The position numbers were made by a program, and so were the translations under genes. A stretch of 8,787 nt of DNA from Nanobdellota archaeon (lineage in GTDB: Archaea; Nanobdellota; Nanobdellia; Pacearchaeales; GW2011-AR1). Of the stretch, positions 1 to 4,594 are shown one piece after another; within the stretch, counting starts at the first letter, position 1, and the number at the start of each line of letters is the position of its first letter. The stretch lies in assembly GCA_030640395.1 (NCBI GenBank), contig DAOWJK010000005.1, positions 1 to 8,787 of the forward strand, in the 5' to 3' direction. The notes beneath the pieces were generated by a model, which was given only the letters and a program-made list of their open reading frames with translations, was not told the origin of the DNA and ran no database searches.

Positions 1-212
1 GGGTTTTTTCTAATTGTCACCACTGCCCCGACTTCCAAGTTAGGCCTGACACTCCACGACGGAATTCTTTTTTTTGATTTCATCCTTGCTGGTTTTCTTT
101 GAGTGAGTATTTCAAGAAGCCGAATTCCTTTCTCCAAATAATCTCCAGTCCCGCCTATGCTTAAAACAACTTTCTCAATTTTTATTTTTCTCATTATATT
201 TTCCTCTGTCAT
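1..212 (-). CDS. rpl5: Ribosomal protein uL5 (L5), N-terminal part, cut by window edge
   Basis: This encodes the first 70 residues of large-subunit protein L5, which binds 5S rRNA in the central protuberance. The visible protein starts MTEENIMRKIKIEKVVLSIG, then has an LLEILTQRKPARMKSKKRIP stretch and a VRPNLEVGAVVTIRKN segment, matching the archaeal L5 pattern of conserved M-R-x-I-x-I-E-K-V and LTxxKP motifs. The start at 212 gives an ATGA overlap with the mini-ORF upstream. An alternative ATG at 194 (residue 7) has GAGG eight bases before it, but archaeal L5 proteins commonly have a few residues before the conserved Met-Arg, so 212 is preferred. The rest of the gene lies beyond base 1. It follows eS4, as usual in archaeal spc-type clusters. 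Confidence 0.93.
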   Translation of the reverse strand, partial: MTEENIMRKIKIEKVVLSIGGTGDYLEKGIRLLEILTQRKPARMKSKKRIPSWSVRPNLEVGAVVTIRKN

Positions 213-259
213 TGTGTTATTTTAACTTGTTTAAAATGATGCAGGTAAAATGTTTTCAT
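209..259 (-). CDS. Bridging mini-ORF between eS4 and uL5 (16 aa)
   Basis: A 16-codon frame, MKTFYLHHFKQVKITQ, fills the eS4-L5 spacer exactly. Its ATG overlaps the eS4 TGA as ATGA, and its own TGA overlaps the L5 ATG as ATGA. GGTGG in the last eS4 codons lies seven bases ahead of the start and may act as a weak ribosome-binding site. The DNA contains a perfect 7-base inverted repeat, ATTTTAA/TTAAAAT (219-225 and 231-237). No family is recognised. The argument for translation is positional: four other junctions in this window are spanned the same way. It may be a leader peptide or only a track for coupled ribosomes; a chance frame cannot be excluded. Confidence 0.45.
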   Translation of the reverse strand: MKTFYLHHFKQVKITQ

Positions 260-945
260 TTTGCTTCCACCACCATTAACTGTTTAATTAAAACATTAAC
301 CTCTTTCCCACTAGCTTCGTTAGAGGTTCTCGTGCCCTCCTTGGGTATCTCTTTTTCATCAACACTTAATCCCGCCATTTTTCTTCGCGGTTTAATACTT
401 TTGATAATTCCTGTTTCTCCGGCATGCTTCCCCGCAATAACAATAACCTTTGCCTTTTCTTTCATCCCAAGACATTTTTCTATTTTATTATCTTTAAAAC
501 TAATTAAAACAGAATCACCAACACTGCATTTAATTTCTGACAAAACATTTCTCCCGTCGCTCAGGTTCAACTGGGTTTTCTTTCCTTTCAAAGTTTTCTT
601 GTTCATAATTTTTGCTATTTTATTACTTGCTTCTGAAACTTTTTCAACTTTGAATTTTCCTTTATCTGACAATTCAATTCTGTAGTTTTCTTTAGCAGGA
701 ACATTAGTAATCACATCAAACAGCAAAGCACTATTTTTCTCGTCCTTCACGATTTTCCCATTAAGCAAAATATGTTTTGCATGAAGTGCTCGCTTTACTT
801 CTTTCCGGTTCTGAGCCAGTTTTAAAATATCCCGCAATATAATCAAAATCGCCAAACCCTTAAAATTCGGCGTAACCACATACTTTGTGCCCTTGCGATG
901 TATTGGCCAGTTCTTTGGAATTTTTTGTCTTTTTAAGTGTGCCAT
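256..945 (-). CDS. rps4e: Ribosomal protein eS4 (S4e)
   Basis: Small-subunit protein of archaea and eukaryotes, absent from bacteria, 229 residues. The N-terminus MAHLKRQKIPKNWPIHRKGTK is the classic S4e opening (HLKR, P-x-x-W-x-I-x-R-K). An S4-type RNA-binding region (about residues 40-100) contains RDILKLAQNRKEVKRAL and the LLNGKIVKDEKN turn. The central domain shows QLNLSDGRNVL, and a KOW-like segment follows at about 168-195 (VIVIAGKHAGETGIIKSI). Length is close to the family norm. The start at 945 is one base after the stop of the upstream orphan (TAAAATG), and AGGAG inside that orphan's last codons may serve as its Shine-Dalgarno. The stop overlaps the start of the mini-ORF leading to L5. 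Confidence 0.97.
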   Translation of the reverse strand: MAHLKRQKIPKNWPIHRKGTKYVVTPNFKGLAILIILRDILKLAQNRKEVKRALHAKHILLNGKIVKDEKNSALLFDVITNVPAKENYRIELSDKGKFKVEKVSEASNKIAKIMNKKTLKGKKTQLNLSDGRNVLSEIKCSVGDSVLISFKDNKIEKCLGMKEKAKVIVIAGKHAGETGIIKSIKPRRKMAGLSVDEKEIPKEGTRTSNEASGKEVNVLIKQLMVVEAK

Positions 946-946
946 T

Positions 947-1189
947 TTATTCAGGTCTCCTGTGATGTAACTCTATATATTCGTATTCTGATATTAATTG
1001 TTTTCTGGCTTTATGCACATTTGCTAAAGCTCTTCCAAGATGTCTTGCTGTTTGAAGAGGATTGCCCAGTCTAATAGCATCCCTTAAACAAATATAACAT
1101 CTATCCAATTTCATACCTTCATTGTTTGCAATTTCTATTTTTCTGTTATGTGCTTCTCTCATTTCGTTTGTAACATAATTCATTCTCAT
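947..1189 (-). CDS. Orphan small protein inserted between uL24 and eS4 (80 aa, CxxC)
   Basis: No family is recognised. The 80-residue product starts MRMNYVTNEMREAHNRKIEI, has one CYIC pair (C31, C34) in the middle, then a helix-like basic stretch with H50 and H59 (ARHLGRALANVHKARKQL) and ends EYIELHHRRPE. Two Cys plus nearby His could bind one metal ion, but only a single CxxC is present, so it is not the four-Cys zinc-finger S14 expected further along the cluster. The ATG at 1189 overlaps the L24 stop as ATGA; Met3 at 1183 is an alternative start. The gene ends one base before eS4. Archaeal clusters normally run L24-S4e directly, so this is an insertion. It is the only insert with different junction types at its two ends. 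Confidence 0.75.
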   Translation of the reverse strand: MRMNYVTNEMREAHNRKIEIANNEGMKLDRCYICLRDAIRLGNPLQTARHLGRALANVHKARKQLISEYEYIELHHRRPE

Positions 1190-1638
1190 TTTTTCTTTTC
1201 CTTTTGTTTAGTTTTTTCTTCAACTTTTAAATCTTCTTTTTTATCTTTCTTTTTAACTTCTTCTTTTTTCAATCTCTTCATCCGTTTTTTATCTTCTAAA
1301 TTTAATTCAATAATTTGCAAGTTTGAAGCTTTCAAAGCCACATTCACTTTTGAACCATCTGTTTTTTTTATCTGAATTCCCTCAACATAAACCTTCAAAA
1401 GTTTTGTCTTAACTTCTGTAACCTTGCCCTGTTTCTTCTTAAATTTTCCTCGCATAATCCTGACCTTGTCCCCTTTTATAACTTCAATACTTCTCATCTT
1501 GTGTTCTTCTCTCAATGGCTTTGACAAATTCGCACCAAGCATTTTTCTTTTAAGATGAAGAGGAGCTTTAGCTAAATATTTCCTCTGCTTCCGAGGTTGT
1601 TTACTTGCTTTCCATTTTGTTGAAAATCTTTGTTTCAT
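1186..1638 (-). CDS. rpl24: Ribosomal protein uL24 (L24)
   Basis: Archaeal/eukaryotic-type L24 (L26 in eukaryotes), an early assembly protein near the peptide exit tunnel, 150 residues. The N-terminus carries the archaeal extension (KQPRKQRKYLAKAPLHLKRKMLGANLS, then LREEHKMRSIEVIKGD), followed by a KOW motif at about residues 55-75 with VIKGDKVRIMRGKFKKKQGKV. The core ends near ALKASNLQIIELNLEDKKR. After about residue 115 comes a Lys/Glu-rich low-complexity tail of some 35 residues, longer than usual and probably disordered. The start is one base after the preceding orphan's TAA (TAAAATG), with no clear Shine-Dalgarno, so initiation probably depends on coupling. The stop overlaps the next orphan's ATG. 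Confidence 0.96.
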   Translation of the reverse strand: MKQRFSTKWKASKQPRKQRKYLAKAPLHLKRKMLGANLSKPLREEHKMRSIEVIKGDKVRIMRGKFKKKQGKVTEVKTKLLKVYVEGIQIKKTDGSKVNVALKASNLQIIELNLEDKKRMKRLKKEEVKKKDKKEDLKVEEKTKQKEKKK

Positions 1639-1639
1639 T

Positions 1640-2011
1640 TTATCTAATCATTGCAAGACCAGTAGTACTTAAGCTATAGTCTTTTGGCAATCTTGTCAAT
1701 CGCGATTTAATTAAATCTAAATATTCTCTGTTTTCACAAATTAATGAAATATTTTCCTTTCCCTTCCAAATTATTAACTCATAGTTCTCTGGATCATTTG
1801 GAAATTTCATACCATAAATTCCTCCTGCATCTTTTTTTGGTGCAACTCTTACATTTTCTTCACCAACTTCCTCAAGCATTTTAGCAAAATCTAAATCAAC
1901 TCTTATGACTCCTGTGTGAAAATATAATTCTGCTTCATAATTTCCAATATACTTATTTACAGGTTCTTGTTTTCTTCTTAATTTTTTAATAAGATTTTTT
2001 ATTGTTTCCAT
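1640..2011 (-). CDS. Orphan protein inserted between uL14 and uL24 (123 aa)
   Basis: Unrecognised 123-residue protein. It opens with a basic helix (METIKNLIKKLRRKQEPVNK), continues with a probable strand region YEAELYFHTGVIRVDLDFAKML, then a mixed middle with GGIYGMKFPNDPENYELIIW, and ends ENREYLDLIKSRLTRLPKDY followed by a polar tail. No signal peptide, membrane segment or metal motif is seen. An upstream in-frame Met at 2044 would overlap the uL14 gene by 32 bases; the ATG at 2011 is chosen because it sits one base after the uL14 stop (TAAAATG), the spacing repeated across this window. The same TAAAATG string joins its end to L24. It may be an RNA- or ribosome-associated protein given the basic N-terminus and location, but that is only inference. 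Confidence 0.78.
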   Translation of the reverse strand: METIKNLIKKLRRKQEPVNKYIGNYEAELYFHTGVIRVDLDFAKMLEEVGEENVRVAPKKDAGGIYGMKFPNDPENYELIIWKGKENISLICENREYLDLIKSRLTRLPKDYSLSTTGLAMIR

Positions 2012-2012
2012 T

Positions 2013-2414
2013 TTAAACAACAATACTCGCGATTTTTGCCACACTTGGCCATCGCTCTAAAACCTCCCTTGCAATTGGTCCTTTAATTTGAGTGGCTTTT
2101 GGATTTCCTTTTTCATCTTTTAATATTGCAACTGCATTATCTTCAAATGCAATTCTCTCTCCATTTAATCTTCTGTAAGATTTTTTCTGCCTTATAATCA
2201 CTGCGTCAAAAACTTTCCCTTTCATATCAGGCACGCCTTTTTTCACAGCAACCTTGACCCAGTCCCCGATTTTCGCATAACCTTGCCGCGCCTTCTTGCT
2301 CTTCCCTTTTTTAATTCCAACAATTTTCACAATCTTCGCCCCGCTATTATCAGACGAAATCATTCTCGCTCCAATATTAAATGCTCTTGTTGGCTTTGCT
2401 GATACTGGTTTCAT
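2013..2414 (-). CDS. rpl14: Ribosomal protein uL14 (L14)
   Basis: Large-subunit protein at the subunit interface that contacts 16S rRNA; 133 residues, normal archaeal length. Visible hallmarks are ARMISSDNSGAKIVKIVGIK near the N-terminus (the D-N-S-G-A turn), KIGDWVKVAVKKG, and the family signature AVIIRQKKSYRR followed by N-G-x4-F-x-x-N-x-V (about residues 71-97). The C-terminus is archaeal (GPIAREVLERWPSVAKIASIVV). The ATG at 2414 follows the TGA of a 29-codon mini-ORF with no gap, and a strong GGAGGT (2423-2428) lies eight bases before it. The start codon falls in the 3' arm of a possible hairpin, so its translation may be gated. Confidence 0.97.
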   Translation of the reverse strand: MKPVSAKPTRAFNIGARMISSDNSGAKIVKIVGIKKGKSKKARQGYAKIGDWVKVAVKKGVPDMKGKVFDAVIIRQKKSYRRLNGERIAFEDNAVAILKDEKGNPKATQIKGPIAREVLERWPSVAKIASIVV

Positions 2415-2480
2415 TCAAAATAACCTCCGAACATTTACTTGCATCAAAGATGCTGACACCTTTCTTTGTGTTTGAATGAA
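2410..2480 (-). promoter_or_regulatory. Possible translational-control hairpin in the uL14 leader
   Basis: On the transcribed strand TTCATTCAAA (2471-2480) is perfectly complementary to TTTGAATGAA (2410-2419), and the second arm contains the L14 ATG. The 51-base loop holds GGAGGT and a nested 5-bp hairpin (2441-2453). Pairing would hide the start codon; translation of the mini-ORF through the region would open it. This resembles leader-coupled control in other systems, but no experiment supports it here and the stem is AT-rich. Confidence 0.45.
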
Positions 2481-2504
2481 TGGAAATTTTATATTTACTT
2501 TCAT
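2415..2504 (-). CDS. Bridging mini-ORF ahead of uL14 (29 aa), with its own strong RBS
   Basis: A 29-codon frame starting MKVNIKFPFIQTQRK and ending VNVRRLF. Its ATG overlaps the stop of the preceding orphan as ATGA, and its TGA directly abuts the L14 ATG. GGAGG (2512-2516) stands seven bases before the ATG, good evidence that it is translated. The first 11 residues are identical to the mini-ORF ahead of S3 (4531-4590), because the DNA is a 38-base exact repeat. Relative to that copy it has about 30 extra bases, which include a perfect hairpin GCATC-TTT-GATGC. The last codons overlap the Shine-Dalgarno of L14. It is probably a leader peptide or reinitiation bridge rather than a working protein. 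Confidence 0.6.
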   Translation of the reverse strand: MKVNIKFPFIQTQRKVSASLMQVNVRRLF

Positions 2505-2508
2505 TTTT
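2471..2508 (-). repeat. Exact 38-base leader repeat, copy 1 (uL14 leader)
   Basis: These 38 bases, covering the start of the mini-ORF before L14, are identical to 4557-4594 ahead of S3. A diverged version lies at 3759-3797 ahead of L29. Exact identity in a non-ribosomal spacer points to recent duplication, gene conversion or strong constraint. Confidence 0.9.
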
Positions 2509-2797
2509 GTGCCTCCATAAATTTATTATACCTACGAACATCATCATCCCTTTCAATTATCTTTCTTTTACTTCGCATATTAAAATCATCATAAAATATT
2601 ACTTTATGTTTAGGGCACCCCTCTTCATCCCTTACTAATAAAATAGGATTCCAATAATTATGAGAATGGTTTTTTGGATTGTGAGGTTGTTCTTCGCCAA
2701 TAAAAATTCCACAAATACCTTTAATTTTAACTTGTTGCCCAAAACCAACTTTAGCCATATCCCATTCTATTCTATTATTTACTTCAAGAATTTTCAT
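2501..2797 (-). CDS. Orphan protein inserted between uS17 and uL14 (98 aa)
   Basis: Unrecognised 98-residue protein. The N-terminal half, IEWDMAKVGFGQQVKIKG then ICGIFIGEEQ, reads like beta strands of a small barrel; a polar His/Asn-rich loop (HNPKNHSHNYWNP) follows, then strands ILLVRDEEG and HKVIFYDDF, and a charged helix at the C-terminus (RSKRKIIERDDDVRRYNKFMEAQ). An OB- or SH3-like fold is conceivable but not demonstrated. The start overlaps the S17 stop as ATGA; the stop overlaps the ATG of the L14 mini-ORF in the same way, and GGAGG for that mini-ORF is embedded in codons for the residues MEA. Archaeal clusters usually run S17-L14 without a gap, so this is an insertion. Confidence 0.77.
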   Translation of the reverse strand: MKILEVNNRIEWDMAKVGFGQQVKIKGICGIFIGEEQPHNPKNHSHNYWNPILLVRDEEGCPKHKVIFYDDFNMRSKRKIIERDDDVRRYNKFMEAQK

Positions 2798-3150
2798 TTC
2801 CCATTCCCCCCAGATTTAATTTTTTCAATCACTACAAAATGTATAATCTTGCTTAAAGGTCTGCATTCCTGAACTTTTATCAAATCTCCAACATTGATTT
2901 CCTTTTCCATGCAAACCGGAAGCCGCGCATGAATTTTTGTTTTTGACTTTTTATATCTTTCATATTTTTTCACATAAATCATTCTTTCAAATTCAATCGC
3001 AATCCTCTTATGGAACTTTTTGATTACTTTTCCTTCAAAGGTTCTGCCCCGAACTTTCAGGTTTCCATGAACATGACAATCCTTATCCTTGCACACAGCC
3101 TCGGCTATTTCTACATTTTGCTTTCTACTCTCTGTTTTTTCTTTTACCAT
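2794..3150 (-). CDS. rps17: Ribosomal protein uS17 (S17)
   Basis: Primary 16S rRNA-binding protein with an OB fold, 118 residues, archaeal/eukaryotic form (S11 in eukaryotes). Recognisable parts are CHVHGNLKVRGRTFEGKVIK (about 25-44), the strand FHKRIAIEFERMIYVKKYERY, and the signature INVGDLIKVQECRPLSKIIH near residues 85-104. The start at 3150 is the first Met after an in-frame TGA 39 bases upstream. GAGGG about 14 bases before it is a rather distant ribosome-binding site. This is the only downstream gene here whose spacer from the previous gene (94 bases) is not bridged by an overlapping frame. The stop overlaps the next orphan's ATG. Confidence 0.96.
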   Translation of the reverse strand: MVKEKTESRKQNVEIAEAVCKDKDCHVHGNLKVRGRTFEGKVIKKFHKRIAIEFERMIYVKKYERYKKSKTKIHARLPVCMEKEINVGDLIKVQECRPLSKIIHFVVIEKIKSGGNGK

Positions 3151-3244
3151 TTTTGTTTTCTTTACCCTCTTTATGTGTGTTTTTTTTATTCAGATATTGA
3201 GTTTTCTTTCGTTTGACCACGCATGGGCGAACGAATGGAAGTTC
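3151..3244 (-). other. Unbridged SUI1-S17 spacer with a decayed leader-like sequence
   Basis: The 94 bases between SUI1 and S17 hold no good gene. TTCCATTCGTTCG here resembles TTCCATTCATTCA of the S3 leader, is followed at similar distance by ATGCGTGG (compare ATGCGGAGG before L29) and then ACGAAAGAAAAC (compare ATGAAAGAACAA at the S3 start). TTCGTT (minus strand, 3230-3235) pairs perfectly with AACGAA (3208-3213), as TTCATT pairs with AATGAA in S3. Two short frames (3186-3224 from ATG; 3190-3252 from GTG) end well before S17. Other archaea often place rnp1 here, so it may be the scar of a lost gene. Confidence 0.4.
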
Positions 3245-3263
3245 CTATTCACTAATGGAACTT
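3239..3263 (-). repeat. Short hairpin over the SUI1 stop codon
   Basis: AAGTTCC (3257-3263, read on the minus strand) and GGAACTT (3239-3245) are perfect inverted repeats around an 11-base loop that includes most of the SUI1 TAG. It lacks a following U-run, so it is not a clear terminator. It may simply be chance or affect termination at TAG. Confidence 0.3.
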
Positions 3264-3544
3264 GCTTCAAACCCAAGATTGACCAGCAGTTCTTTTATTT
3301 TTTTTCTGTGGTCTCCTTGGAGTTCAATTATGTTGTCTTTGTAAGTCCCACCACAAGCCAGCTCATTTTTCAGAGCCTTTGCGATTTTCTTTACATTGAT
3401 TCCACTCTCGAATCCTGTAACAACAGTCACGATTTTTCCATATCGCTTTCTGTCTGTTGATATCTTTATCTTCTGCGAACTTTTCACAATCTGCTCGCAC
3501 ACACAAGCTTGCACTGGCAAGCCGCACTTTGGACATATTTCCAT
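3245..3544 (-). CDS. sui1: Translation initiation factor aIF1/SUI1
   Basis: Archaeal homologue of eIF1, which binds the 30S subunit near the P site and helps start-codon selection; 99 residues, normal length. The N-terminus has the archaeal zinc-ribbon-like Cys set C4PKC7...C14VC16, followed by the SUI1 fold: KIKISTDRKRYGKIVTVVTG, then ALKNELACGGTYKDNIIELQ and GDHRKKIKELLVNLGF. The start is two bases after the L29 stop. The conserved neighbourhood L29-SUI1 is typical of archaea. It is the only gene in the window ending in TAG; all others with a visible end use TAA or TGA. Reading past the TAG would add about 37 basic residues, but the protein already ends where the family normally does. Confidence 0.96.
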   Translation of the reverse strand: MEICPKCGLPVQACVCEQIVKSSQKIKISTDRKRYGKIVTVVTGFESGINVKKIAKALKNELACGGTYKDNIIELQGDHRKKIKELLVNLGFEASSISE

Positions 3545-3546
3545 AT

Positions 3547-3741
3547 TTATTTTTCTTCAACTCCCTGATTTTTCAAGTTGTTGAGTGTGAGTATCCTCGC
3601 AATTATTTTCTTAATCGCCTTTACTTTTGCACTTCCTGTTTTTGAAACATTCACTTTTGATTTAACTAACTCCAGTTTTAACTCTTTTAATTTCTTATTT
3701 CGTTCTGTTTCACTTAATTTTTCAATTTCTTTGTATTTCAT
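3547..3741 (-). CDS. rpl29: Ribosomal protein uL29 (L29)
   Basis: Short two-helix large-subunit protein near the tunnel exit, 64 residues, contacted by SRP and nascent-chain factors in other organisms. The sequence shows the usual first helix LSETERNKKLKELKLELVKS and the conserved second-helix motif IKKIIARILTLNN (compare R-x-x-I-A-R-I-x-T). The start at 3741 overlaps the TGA of a 19-codon mini-ORF as ATGA, and GGAGGT at 3750-3755 lies eight bases ahead, an ideal ribosome-binding site. SUI1 follows after two bases. Confidence 0.94.
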   Translation of the reverse strand: MKYKEIEKLSETERNKKLKELKLELVKSKVNVSKTGSAKVKAIKKIIARILTLNNLKNQGVEEK

Positions 3742-3797
3742 TTAAAATAACCTCCGCATAATTTTTGAATGCATGGAAATCTCTGATTTGCTTTCAT
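3738..3797 (-). CDS. Bridging mini-ORF between uS3 and uL29 (19 aa)
   Basis: A 19-codon frame, MKANQRFPCIQKLCGGYFK, spans the S3-L29 spacer exactly: its ATG overlaps the S3 stop and its TGA overlaps the L29 ATG, both as ATGA. AAGGAG (3805-3810), inside the last S3 codons, stands seven bases before it. It is clearly related to MKVNIKFPFIQKMCRGYFE ahead of S3: 11 of 19 residues match and length is the same. The GGYF end is encoded by the GGAGGT-TATTTT ribosome-binding block of L29, so that part may be conserved for RNA reasons. The inverted repeat seen before S3 is weaker here, with two mismatches in 11 positions. Confidence 0.6.
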   Translation of the reverse strand: MKANQRFPCIQKLCGGYFK

Positions 3798-4534
3798 TTT
3801 TTATCTCCTTCTGGTTTTTTAACTATTTTCTTCTTAACAATTTTCTTTTTAGTTTTTTTAATTTTGATTTCTTTGCCTTCGCTAGAAGATACATGTTTGG
3901 GTGCAGGTTCAACTGAATTCTCCTTTAATGTTTTAATAAGTGCATCATCAATTATAATCTGGTCTTTTAACACCACATCAGGCGAAAGTATGCTGACTTT
4001 AACCCCGACAGTTCCTGGTTTTGTTTCTGCTTTTGCCTGAGCCTTGTCAACCATTTTTGAAGGCTCTCCTGTTTTTTTTAAATATCCTTCTGCAAATCTC
4101 CATTGTTTCGCTCTTTTACTCGGCAACTTTCCGTTCAATCTTATTTCCACGCCCTTTGCACCAGCCTTGATGATTCTTTGCAATGTCCTGTATGCAGTAA
4201 CCTTAAACTTCAAAGGTCCAAATCTTTCCAGACTCAACGCAATCTCATCCGCCATAATCTGTGCATCAAACTCAGGTTGAGCAACCTCCTCAACCTCTAT
4301 ATAAGGATTCTCAAGTTTGAATTTGTTTTTCAAAAGGTTTGTCATCTCTTCAATTCTTTCACCTTTTCTTCCAATAACCAAACCCGGTTTATGCGTCGCA
4401 ATAATTATCTTCTCCCCAACAGGCGTGTATTCTATCCGAACTTTGCTCACTTTTCCTTTCCCAAGCAATTTTTTAATACCATTTCTAATTGCAAACTCTT
4501 CTTTTTTAAGCTGAACAGTGTTTTGTTCTTTCAT
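3794..4534 (-). CDS. rps3: Ribosomal protein uS3 (S3)
   Basis: Small-subunit protein lining the mRNA entry channel, 246 residues. A type-II KH domain has its GxxG loop at THKPGLVIGRKGERIEEM (GRKG at about 55-58). The C-terminal S3 domain includes FGPLKFKVTAYRTLQRIIKAGAKGVEIRLNGKL and the conserved RAKQWRFAEGYLKKTGEP. The last 35 or so residues are a Lys-rich tail with repeated KKKIVKK units, probably disordered. The ATG at 4534 overlaps the TGA of a 19-codon mini-ORF and lies in the 3' arm of an 11-bp inverted repeat, with AGAGGT (4543-4548) in the loop. The S3 end encodes AAGGAG for the next mini-ORF. Confidence 0.97.
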   Translation of the reverse strand: MKEQNTVQLKKEEFAIRNGIKKLLGKGKVSKVRIEYTPVGEKIIIATHKPGLVIGRKGERIEEMTNLLKNKFKLENPYIEVEEVAQPEFDAQIMADEIALSLERFGPLKFKVTAYRTLQRIIKAGAKGVEIRLNGKLPSKRAKQWRFAEGYLKKTGEPSKMVDKAQAKAETKPGTVGVKVSILSPDVVLKDQIIIDDALIKTLKENSVEPAPKHVSSSEGKEIKIKKTKKKIVKKKIVKKPEGDKK

Positions 4535-4566
4535 TCAAAATAACCTCTGCACATTTTTTGAATGAA
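4530..4566 (-). promoter_or_regulatory. Possible translational-control hairpin at the uS3 start
   Basis: TTCATTCAAAA (4556-4566, minus strand) pairs with TTTTGAATGAA (4530-4540) in a perfect 11-bp stem. The 15-base loop (4541-4555) contains AGAGGT, and the S3 ATG (4534-4532) is inside the stem. If formed, the structure would block the start codon and present the Shine-Dalgarno in the loop; a ribosome finishing the mini-ORF would melt it. The stem is AT-rich, so stability depends on conditions. Confidence 0.5.
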
Positions 4567-4590
4567 TGGAAATTTTATATTTACTTTCAT
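4531..4590 (-). CDS. Bridging mini-ORF ahead of uS3 (19 aa)
   Basis: A 19-codon frame, MKVNIKFPFIQKMCRGYFE, begins three bases after the stop of the preceding orphan and ends with a TGA overlapping the S3 ATG. The first 11 codons are identical in DNA to the L14 mini-ORF; the whole peptide is similar to the one before L29. No Shine-Dalgarno is evident before its own ATG, so it would depend on reinitiation after the upstream gene. It is likely a leader peptide or a bridge for coupled ribosomes; no known family. Confidence 0.55.
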   Translation of the reverse strand: MKVNIKFPFIQKMCRGYFE

Positions 4591-4594
4591 TTTT
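4557..4594 (-). repeat. Exact 38-base leader repeat, copy 2 (uS3 leader)
   Basis: Identical over 38 bases to 2471-2508 in the L14 leader. It covers AAAA, the mini-ORF ATG and the sequence to the first arm of the inverted repeat. After it the two leaders diverge, then match again at AGGTTATTTTGAATGAAA over the ribosome-binding site and start codon. Confidence 0.9.

Noticed and set aside
212..685. Plus-strand open frames such as 212-685, 1148-1375, 3089-3460, 4103-4543 and 4932-5318
   Set aside because: They lie antisense to clear ribosomal genes or inserts, are rich in Phe/Ser/Leu as expected from the complement of Lys-rich genes, and show no family features.
947..1189. Calling the CxxC orphan ribosomal protein S14
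   Set aside because: S14 zinc type needs four Cys and its own motif and normally follows L5; only one CYIC pair is present here.
2012..2044. Upstream start for the L14-L24 orphan at 2044 (11 more residues)
   Set aside because: It would overlap L14 by 32 bases; the ATG at 2011 fits the TAAAATG junction used repeatedly here.
3170..3190. T-runs on the plus strand as transcription terminators
   Set aside because: Transcription is on the minus strand, where these are A-runs; no U-run follows any hairpin in the direction of transcription.
3186..3252. Short frames from ATG 3224 (12 aa) and GTG 3252 (20 aa) as bridging mini-ORFs for S17
   Set aside because: Both stop 35 or more bases before the S17 start, so neither bridges the gap as the other mini-ORFs do.
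3363..3560. 65-codon minus-strand frame overlapping SUI1
   Set aside because: Out of frame with a well-supported SUI1 gene and without recognisable protein features.
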